NCBI RefSeq assembly: GCF_003555545.1
Contig: NZ_CP032157.1
Coordinates: 3,290,546-3,354,545, forward strand
Source: Paraflavitalea soli
GTDB taxonomy: Bacteria; Bacteroidota; Bacteroidia; Chitinophagales; Chitinophagaceae
Length of the DNA stretch: 64,000 nucleotides
Direction: 5' to 3'
A program made the position numbers and the translations under genes. This document shows positions 57,998 through 64,000 of this stretch, in pieces. The number at the start of each line of letters is the position of its first letter. The stretch's first letter is position 1. The notes beneath the pieces were generated by a model. It was not told the DNA's origin. It worked only from the letters and a program-made list of their open reading frames with translations, and did not search any database.

Positions 57998-59035
57998 TTA
58001 CAGACTTTCGGACTTTTCATATACATCTGTAAACTCCACACCCAGACCAGGCTTACCGGAGAAAATAGCTTTCCCCGCTTTAAAGTCTAATCCCGTGGCA
58101 ATATCTTCTTTCAGTAACAAGGGACCATCCATATCCACATAATCCAGCAAGGGACCTAAATGGGCAATGGCTGCTGTACCAATGGTACTTTCATTCATAC
58201 TGCCCACCATCACCTTCATGCCCAGGGAGCGGGCTTTCTCTATCATAAATCGTGCAGGTGTAATACCACTGCACTTGGTAAGCTTGATATTAATACCGTG
58301 AAAATGCTGGTAACATTTCTCCACATCGCCCTGTACCACACAGGCTTCATCGGCAATCAAAGGCAACGGAGACTTTTCAAACAATATCTTCATCCCCTCC
58401 CAGTTGTCTTTGGCCAGGGGCTGTTCAATGAATTCTACGCCCAGGGTTGCCAGCTGAGGTATCTTTTCCAGGGCTTCTTCCACCGTCCAGCCAGCATTGG
58501 CGTCTATGCGCAGCGTAGCATCGGTATGCTTACGCAAAGCGGTCACAATCGCAATATCCTCCGGAGTACCCAGTTTTATCTTATAGATGGGCCAGGGCTT
58601 CTCCTTCATTTTCTCCACCATTTTATCAATGGTGTCGATACCGATGGTATAATCCGTTAGGGGCGCTTTTTCAGCATCCAGCTTCCACAATTGGTACAAG
58701 GGCTGGCGGTAAAGTTTACCCCACAGATCCCAGGTAGCGATATCCAGCGCACAAACCAAAAAGTTATTCTGTGGAAAGAGGTGATGCAGGTAATGCCAGT
58801 AACGTTCCGGCTCGGTAAAAGCGAACTTCTCTACCATCAGTTGCTTACGCTCCAGGTCTTCGATCATTTTCTCTACCGGGATATTGTAATAAGCAATGGC
58901 CGGCGCTTCCCCATAACCGGTCACGCCCCGGTGCTCCAACTCCACTACCAGCGAAGGCTGGTGTGTTTTGGTACCTTTTGAGATCGTAAATGGATGACGG
59001 AATGGGAGGTTGTAAGTTCTATAGGAGACCTTCAT
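57998..59035 (-). CDS. Dipeptide epimerase, L-Ala-D/L-Glu type (enolase superfamily) (345 aa)
   Basis: Muconate-lactonising-type enolase-superfamily enzyme. Catalytic bases: Lys152/Lys154 in YKIKLG and Lys251/Lys254 in NIKLTKCSG. Metal ligands: Asp178 (RIDANAGW), Glu204 (FIEQP) and Asp229 (ADEAC). The C-terminal DMDGPLLL resembles the Asp-x-Asp motif that grips the dipeptide amino group in Ala-Glu epimerases. It would convert L-Ala-D-Glu from murein recycling into the L,L form for peptidase degradation. The adjacent gene is an unrelated glucanotransferase, and an L,D-transpeptidase lies 3.4 kb away. Confidence 0.9.
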   Translation of the reverse strand: MKVSYRTYNLPFRHPFTISKGTKTHQPSLVVELEHRGVTGYGEAPAIAYYNIPVEKMIEDLERKQLMVEKFAFTEPERYWHYLHHLFPQNNFLVCALDIATWDLWGKLYRQPLYQLWKLDAEKAPLTDYTIGIDTIDKMVEKMKEKPWPIYKIKLGTPEDIAIVTALRKHTDATLRIDANAGWTVEEALEKIPQLATLGVEFIEQPLAKDNWEGMKILFEKSPLPLIADEACVVQGDVEKCYQHFHGINIKLTKCSGITPARFMIEKARSLGMKVMVGSMNESTIGTAAIAHLGPLLDYVDMDGPLLLKEDIATGLDFKAGKAIFSGKPGLGVEFTDVYEKSESL

Positions 59036-59157
59036 TGAATAATGTAATATTTTCTTTTGTAGTTACGTTTTTCCTGATTTCGAATTTAGCATGTAGGATG
59101 TAGTTGTGTGCGCAGTTGCACATAAAGAATCCGAAATCCTATATGCTAAATCCGGGA

Positions 59158-61869
59158 TTATCTTCCACTCGCCACTACCTGTTCTTTCAGGTCTTCATTG
59201 AATGCCTTTTCTTTGATCAGTTGCTCCAACGGTATATGCATCCGGTATCTCCAGTAATGCTGGGAGGTAGCAGGTACATTGATACGCTCTTCCTGCGGGT
59301 TTTCCCGGCGCGTGCCCTCACTGGTGCCCAATATATCCTGCAACTGAAATACAGCCCACATGGCGGGTGAATGCAAGTGCTGCAACACGATGGCTTTGTT
59401 GATCCAGGGTTCGCAAAAAACAGGCGCTTCGCCCCACTGTTTTAGTTCAGTATTGTAGAAGCGTTGTATCTTTTCACGGTCTTCTTCCCACCAGCCACGG
59501 ATCGTACTCATGTCGTGCGTGGAAGGTGTTACCACCGACAGGTAGGGTGCATTGGCCGGGTTAAAGAATTCATGCAGGGAGTCTTTGGGCATCCGCTGGA
59601 TCTCCAGGCTCAGGATACCCAGCTGTTTCATCACATGCGGCACACAACCCGGCACCAGGCCCAGGTCTTCTCCGCAGACCAGCATATTGGTAGCCCGCTT
59701 CAAAGCAGGCAGTTTCTTCATCGCTTCTTTCATCCAGTAATCATCCTGCCGGCGGAAGAAATAATCGATGTACAATTCTTTCAGCAGGTATTGGGTGTGC
59801 CCATCCAGGTAACGGAAGGAAGCGGTATTATCGATTCCAAACCGGAAATGAAATTCCTGTCCGTTGGACCCCGGCTGTTCAAATAAGATCACATTCGAGA
59901 TCAGGTCATACAACCCCTGCCTGATGCGGCCATTGTCTTCCGTAAGTTCCAGGGCAGCAAAATAATGCTCTACCTGCCGTTGGGTGGCAAATTCCGGTTT
60001 CAGTTCATACGTACCATCGCCAATCGCATGCAGGAAGGGTTTGAACTTGTCGTTATTGGGGCCAAACATTTCCCACAGGATGGCATCATTGATACAGGGC
60101 TTGCAATAGCGGTAATGGTCAAACCAGATACCTCTTTGCCCAAACTCATGCTGATGCACCGTTATAGCGGGCACAAAATGCCCCATAATGCCTTCTACAG
60201 CATGAAGTGGAATACTCCAGATGCGGAAAAAGCCCAGGATATGGTCTATGCGGAAAGCATCGAAGTAATTGCTCATCTGCACAAAGCGGCGGTGCCACCA
60301 TTCAAATCCGTCTTCGGCCATGCGCTCCCAGTTGTAAGTAGGGAACCCCCAGTTCTGACCACGCACCGCAAAATCATCAGGCGGAGCTCCTGCCTGTACA
60401 TCCAGGTGATACAGTTCCGGTTCCATCCAGGCATCACATCCGTAGCGGTATACGCCAATAGGAATATCCCCTTTCAGAATAACCCCGTTCTTATGGGCAT
60501 ACTCAGCCGCTTCTTTCAGCTGCAGGTGCAAATGGTATTGTGTAAAATAATGCAGGGCTATTTCATCATAATGTTTCGACCGGGGCGAAACAAACTTATC
60601 GATCGACTCCTTGCTGTACTTGTTATGTGTTTTCCACTGGTTAAAATCGGAGGTTTTGTAACGGTCGCGCAGGCAACAAAACGCAGCATAAGGAACCAGC
60701 CAGTGTTTATTGTTCTCGAAGAACAGGTAGTAATCTTTGTCTTTCAGCCAATCTTCTTTCTGTAAAGCATACAATTCGCGGACAGCGCCCAATTTCAGCT
60801 TCATCACCGCCTCGTAATCCATATCCGGCAGCTCATTGAGCTGTTTTTGCTTTTTCTTCAATGGCTTGATGATATCTGCGTGTTGCTTGCCGGCTACCTG
60901 CTCCAGGTTGAGGTACAGGGGATGGAGGGCAAAGGCCGATATGGCGGCATAAGGATACGTATCAACCCAGGTGTGCGTGGCAATGGTGTCGTTGACCGGC
61001 AATATCTGTATCAGTTTGAGGCCGGTCTTTTTGGCCCAGTCGGTCAGCAGATTAAGATCGGTAAACTCGCCGGTGCCGAAAGAGTTCCTGCTGCGCAAAC
61101 TGAAGACGGGCAGGGATACTCCTGCTCCTTTCCAGGTATCATTGGGCAGGTGTACGAAACCATCGTGCAGGATCGTCAGCATGTGCTCACCTGCCTCATC
61201 GCCCGAAGGGCCCTGCACGCCGTACAATATCCTGTTCTCGCCTGACTCATACCGCACAAAGCGCTGCTCCTTCGTATCGTACACCCCATATTTATAGGTG
61301 AGGGGGAAATCTTCTCTGGGCAAACTGAGTTTGACCGTCCACCAGCCATTGTCACGGCTCAACAGTACCGGCGCCTCCACATTCCAATTGCTGGTCTCAC
61401 TGGTATTACCCAGTAAACAAACCACTTCGTGTCGGGTGAGCAGGGGCGCTTTGACTTTAAACAGGTGGGTAAACTTCTTAGGCTGCTTGATCTTACTGCG
61501 CGTGTGGTCGTTGAGCAGTACCTGTTGAAAAGGATCAGAATAAAAGACATTCTCATATTCTCCCGCATGGTTCCAGGTGTCAACCAGTTGAAGGGCCGTC
61601 ACGGAGGATAGCTTATCTCCATCGATCACCCGGTCGCCCCATTCAAAAACGCGGAAACCGTCCTCATTCTTTAATATGTAATTATAATGAAGGGCTCCGG
61701 ACTCCGAGAAATCGGTCTCGATGGTCCCATGCCAGAATTCATTATTCAGGTGAGTCAGCGTAAAAGCTTTTTCTACATCATGATTACCCAGGGCTTCCAT
61801 ATTGCCGGTAACCGCCAGCAATTGGCCATATTGGGTATGAAAGCGAACGTAAAAGTGAATTGTCATCAT
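59158..61869 (-). CDS. 4-alpha-glucanotransferase with N-terminal CBM20 domains (DPE2-like, GH77) (903 aa)
   Basis: Start at ATG 61869 (MMTIHFYVRFHTQYGQLLAVTGN); the open frame continues to 62073 without protein-like sequence. Two starch-binding CBM20-like domains: 1-105 (GNMEALGNHD, NYILKNEDG) and about 125-235 (CLLGNTSETSNWNVEAPVLLSRDNGWW). The GH77 barrel follows: SFGTGEFTDLNLLTDWAKKTGLKLIQILPVNDT, nucleophile Asp in YFDAFRIDHILGFFRIW, acid/base Glu in CGEDLGLVPGCV, and Asp in PSTHDMSTIRGWW. This architecture is that of plant DPE2 and bacterial relatives that transfer glucosyl units from maltose to glycogen-like polymers. Cytoplasmic. Confidence 0.93.
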   Translation of the reverse strand: MMTIHFYVRFHTQYGQLLAVTGNMEALGNHDVEKAFTLTHLNNEFWHGTIETDFSESGALHYNYILKNEDGFRVFEWGDRVIDGDKLSSVTALQLVDTWNHAGEYENVFYSDPFQQVLLNDHTRSKIKQPKKFTHLFKVKAPLLTRHEVVCLLGNTSETSNWNVEAPVLLSRDNGWWTVKLSLPREDFPLTYKYGVYDTKEQRFVRYESGENRILYGVQGPSGDEAGEHMLTILHDGFVHLPNDTWKGAGVSLPVFSLRSRNSFGTGEFTDLNLLTDWAKKTGLKLIQILPVNDTIATHTWVDTYPYAAISAFALHPLYLNLEQVAGKQHADIIKPLKKKQKQLNELPDMDYEAVMKLKLGAVRELYALQKEDWLKDKDYYLFFENNKHWLVPYAAFCCLRDRYKTSDFNQWKTHNKYSKESIDKFVSPRSKHYDEIALHYFTQYHLHLQLKEAAEYAHKNGVILKGDIPIGVYRYGCDAWMEPELYHLDVQAGAPPDDFAVRGQNWGFPTYNWERMAEDGFEWWHRRFVQMSNYFDAFRIDHILGFFRIWSIPLHAVEGIMGHFVPAITVHQHEFGQRGIWFDHYRYCKPCINDAILWEMFGPNNDKFKPFLHAIGDGTYELKPEFATQRQVEHYFAALELTEDNGRIRQGLYDLISNVILFEQPGSNGQEFHFRFGIDNTASFRYLDGHTQYLLKELYIDYFFRRQDDYWMKEAMKKLPALKRATNMLVCGEDLGLVPGCVPHVMKQLGILSLEIQRMPKDSLHEFFNPANAPYLSVVTPSTHDMSTIRGWWEEDREKIQRFYNTELKQWGEAPVFCEPWINKAIVLQHLHSPAMWAVFQLQDILGTSEGTRRENPQEERINVPATSQHYWRYRMHIPLEQLIKEKAFNEDLKEQVVASGR

Positions 61870-62033
61870 TAGGTGTTTTCCAAACAGCGCCCTCCCACAC
61901 TGGTTAGGTAGGGCGAATTTATTACAAAGTGTATGAATTACGCTATTCTCCTGTCCGCGTTTTACAAACATGTTAGTGAAATGCGGTATATTGAAAACCG
62001 GGTAAAGTTTGCCAGCACTACCTTTCAGCCTAA

Positions 62034-62095
62034 ACCTGACAGGTTTAAGTCGCCATAAGATATTTGACAGCAACTTGCCAAAACCTGTCAGGTTT
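62034..62095. repeat. Two copies of palindromic AAACCTGACAGGTTT element
   Basis: AAACCTGACAGGTTT at 62034-62048 is a perfect 7+1+7 palindrome. AAACCTGTCAGGTTT at about 62080-62094 is the same with the central base inverted. I recall this word as a widespread intergenic repeat in Bacteroidetes. Confidence 0.7.
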
Positions 62096-62132
62096 ACCCT
62101 AGCGGCGGGGTTAACAAAAAAAACTTGCTTAC

Positions 62133-62165
62133 CCTTTCATAATTAACGCTTTCGTCCTACTTTTG
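62133..62165 (+). promoter_or_regulatory. Promoter of the 51-aa membrane protein gene
   Basis: TACTTTTG (62158-62165) matches the -7 consensus exactly. TTTC at 62133-62136 lies 21 bp upstream as a weak -33 element. The ATG follows at 62184. Confidence 0.6.
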
Positions 62166-62183
62166 CGCAAATTCTTTTGTACC

Positions 62184-62339
62184 ATGACAGCGACTAAAAA
62201 AAACACAGGCCTGGCCTGGATCATATTTTTACTCTCTACTGCAGGCCTCGGATGGGCAATTGCCAGTCAATTTGAATACCTGACCCTGATCATTCCCATC
62301 GTTTGCACATCTTTTGTAAAAGCGCTGGACATCATCTAA
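62184..62339 (+). CDS. Small membrane protein (51 aa)
   Basis: A short ORF, MTATKKNTGLAWIIFLLSTA at its start, with two hydrophobic segments (about 9-26 and 31-46) separated by the turn QFEYL, and only three charged residues after position 6. It is bracketed by a consensus Bacteroidetes promoter 19 bp upstream and a rho-independent terminator 24 bp downstream, which strongly supports a real monocistronic gene of about 200 nt. No family is recognised. It could be a small membrane regulator or a toxin-like hydrophobic peptide; nothing in the sequence decides. Confidence 0.7.
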   Translation: MTATKKNTGLAWIIFLLSTAGLGWAIASQFEYLTLIIPIVCTSFVKALDII

Positions 62340-62362
62340 GATCATTCCAACTTTTTATATGG

Positions 62363-62387
62363 GCCATCCTTTGCGGGTGGCTTTTTT
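62363..62387 (+). terminator. Terminator of the 51-aa gene
   Basis: Stem GCCATCC / GGGTGGC (one G-T pair) followed by TTTTTTG. Confidence 0.8.
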
Positions 62388-62404
62388 GTTTTATGGCCCC
62401 CTAC

Positions 62405-62429
62405 AAAAAAAGCCACCAATGATGGTGGC
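62405..62429 (-). terminator. Terminator of the L,D-transpeptidase gene
   Basis: On the minus strand, stem GCCACC / GGTGGC with 6-nt loop followed by TTTTTTTG, 28 bp after the stop codon. It faces the plus-strand terminator of the 51-aa gene. Confidence 0.85.
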
Positions 62430-62456
62430 TCACAATCTATTAAGGATCAAATATAG

Positions 62457-63674
62457 TTAATTGCTAACAGCTGTCCCGCTCGCAGTGCCCGCAGTCTTTG
62501 TAGAGGAGGTTTCCAGGCGTTCTATATACAGGGATTGTTTTAGCTTCACCGCTACATTCTGCTCCAGGCGTACGGCTGGTATCCAGTCGGGCATTTTATC
62601 AAAAGCGTCCATGAGTTTGTCATTCAGTTCGTCATTGCCGCCCTTGAGCACTTTGGCAAAACCCGGCTTACCATGCTTGTCCACCACAAACTCGATCATC
62701 ACATAGGCTTTCTTCTGGTCTTCGTCCAGGTATTGCGCCATTTCATGGCTTAGTTTATCAATAAATGCTTGAAAACCAGGGTTTCCACCTGGGTATACAG
62801 GCAATTTATTAACGACAGATACGATTTCCCCGGTAAACTCCTTCACCGGCCTGGGCTCTCTTTTCCTGACCACTTTTACCGGTTTTTCAGGGGGTGGCGG
62901 AATAACCCCTTCTACCACATAGCCACCTTTTTTGGATGTCATGATCACAGGCAGCTGTTTGGTACTCTCAAAATACAGGTAAGCATGCTTTAGCTCCTCC
63001 ATCATGGGCGCATATTCCGGAAAATCCTTTACATGTTTGGCCAGGTATTCACTACTCTTCTGGTTCTTGAACTGGACCGGAAATATATGGACCGGTATAA
63101 AATCCTGTCCCTGGTTGCGTGCATTGGCAGCCAGGATATACAACTCTTCAATTTGCTGATCGGTGATGGGAATACAACCGGTGGTCACACAACTGCCATG
63201 AATGTAGATCTCTCCGCCGGGTTGCAGGGAATCACTCAGTATACGATCGGATGTATTGGGATAATTGAGGCCCAATGACAAATGGTACTGGCTTTTGGGA
63301 TTGAACTCATTGATGTAATAAAACCCTTCCGGCACCTGGTAATCACCCTGCATACGCTTGGGACCTAAGGTTCCGGCCAATGCGCACACTTTATAGGTCT
63401 TGAATAATTTGAAAGGTTCATTTTTTTCATGCTTCACCCACACTTCCAGCTGACTATCGTACTTGAATGAACGCAGGTACATGTACCGGAATGGCCAGGC
63501 CAGTCCTTTTTCCATGAACTGCTTCATGAGTGTATCTTCTTTGCGTTTCCACGCATCACTTGTACGGGGAAAAGTCTTCTGGTATTCAACAAAATTGAAG
63601 GTAGCGGCGGAAGTTTGCGACCACACATATTCTCCGGTACAGAGAACCAATGCTACTATCAGTGCGTATTTCAT
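62457..63674 (-). CDS. L,D-transpeptidase (YkuD) with C-terminal TonB-like domain (405 aa)
   Basis: The start MKYALIVALVLCTGEYVWSQ is a signal peptide; the frame extends 40 codons upstream without such features. The YkuD catalytic site is IYIHGSCVTTGCIPI with His159 and the nucleophile Cys167, preceded by GPKRMQGDYQVPEGFYYI. Residues about 275-300 are a Pro/Lys-rich linker (PPPPEKPVKVVRKREP). Residues about 305-395 form a TonB_C-like domain (YPGGNPGFQAFIDKLSHEM, YVMIEFVVDKHGKPGFAKVLKGG). It should cross-link or modify murein in the periplasm; the TonB-C module may hold it at the envelope. This fusion is unusual outside Bacteroidetes. Confidence 0.9.
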   Translation of the reverse strand: MKYALIVALVLCTGEYVWSQTSAATFNFVEYQKTFPRTSDAWKRKEDTLMKQFMEKGLAWPFRYMYLRSFKYDSQLEVWVKHEKNEPFKLFKTYKVCALAGTLGPKRMQGDYQVPEGFYYINEFNPKSQYHLSLGLNYPNTSDRILSDSLQPGGEIYIHGSCVTTGCIPITDQQIEELYILAANARNQGQDFIPVHIFPVQFKNQKSSEYLAKHVKDFPEYAPMMEELKHAYLYFESTKQLPVIMTSKKGGYVVEGVIPPPPEKPVKVVRKREPRPVKEFTGEIVSVVNKLPVYPGGNPGFQAFIDKLSHEMAQYLDEDQKKAYVMIEFVVDKHGKPGFAKVLKGGNDELNDKLMDAFDKMPDWIPAVRLEQNVAVKLKQSLYIERLETSSTKTAGTASGTAVSN

Positions 63675-63849
63675 CTGGTAGAATCCCACAGTTATTATAA
63701 CGTATTTTAAGACCGGATATTTGAAAAAAAGGATAGATCCGGCATTAAAATTAGCACAAATGGGTGTGCAAAAATCAGCCCAGTTTGTTAACAATGTGAA
63801 AAACTAAGTGAAAACACGTGGTAGAAATACGGAGAAAGTCCGACTTACA

Positions 63850-64000
<151 letters not shown>

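Larger units (their letters stand above)
61870..62183. other. Intergenic region with palindromic AAACCTGACAGGTTT repeats
   Basis: 314 bp without a gene on either strand. It contains two copies of a palindromic repeat (listed separately) and the promoter of the 51-aa gene. Confidence 0.6.

Noticed and set aside
61870-62073. Upstream extension of the glucanotransferase frame
   Set aside because: It contains a palindromic intergenic repeat and lacks signal-peptide or domain features; CBM20 begins right after the chosen ATG.

Overview
The window comes from a member of the Bacteroidetes, most likely the family Chitinophagaceae. The evidence is promoter -7 boxes of the TAnnTTTG type, a type IX secretion (T9SS) C-terminal sorting domain, several giant RHS/YD-repeat secreted proteins, YkuD and TonB-C domain proteins, and small dispersed intergenic repeats typical of the group. 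Gene identities rest on motifs and family resemblance read by eye; no database search was run.

Layout. 1-2142 (minus): the 5' end of a giant RHS/SpvB-like protein behind a coiled-coil plus outer-membrane-barrel protein, with a tetO-like palindrome upstream. 2488-8629 (plus): metabolic genes (zinc alcohol dehydrogenase, berberine-bridge-type flavin oxidase, GH43 glycosidase), an unknown protein paired with an AraC regulator, and a DUF1801 protein. 8647-17208: a block flanked by a full tRNA-Pro(CGG) and a partial copy of that tRNA's 3' end plus terminator. It carries a membrane TPR/LuxR-type regulator, a divergent YadA-head/S74-chaperone adhesin with a T9SS partner, and an HxlR / DoxX / small membrane protein / DsbA-FrnE cluster. 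17309-24189: DUF2306 and AraC genes, a broken SMP-30-like gene, an ECF sigma operon (sigma, HEAT protein, DUF4097, S41 peptidase) and a haloperoxidase-like hydrolase. 24488-25928: a complete IS3-family element with terminal repeats, 3-bp target duplication and a -1 frameshift signal. 25929-26795: repeat-rich DNA without a convincing gene. 26796-31280: MidA-type methyltransferase, TfoX-N protein, 2OG-Fe(II) oxygenase and an M13 peptidase lipoprotein.

31450-56146 is the centrepiece, about 25 kb all on the minus strand. In transcription order it holds an outer-membrane barrel (774-784 aa), an FN3-like secreted protein (369 aa), a 2566-aa SpvB/RHS-like protein with PA14-like modules, a 254-aa secreted protein, a 3875-aa RHS protein ending in a variable lipase-like tail, and a 242-aa putative lipoprotein that could be its immunity partner. 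An AraC regulator is divergent from the operon, and the gap holds three TAAGTGTG direct repeats at an exact 21-bp period, the spacing classic for AraC-type operators.

57517-64000: DinB-like protein, Ala-Glu-type dipeptide epimerase, a CBM20-GH77 4-alpha-glucanotransferase, a 51-aa membrane protein outside the ordinary long-ORF range, an L,D-transpeptidase/TonB-C protein, and the C-terminal end of 4-hydroxyphenylpyruvate dioxygenase running off the window.

The best candidate for an undescribed system is the 31.4-56.1 kb locus: a surface-exposed, two-giant-protein RHS apparatus with its own barrel, a swappable toxic tip with candidate immunity lipoprotein, carbohydrate-binding-like modules inserted inside the RHS core, and a dedicated AraC regulator.
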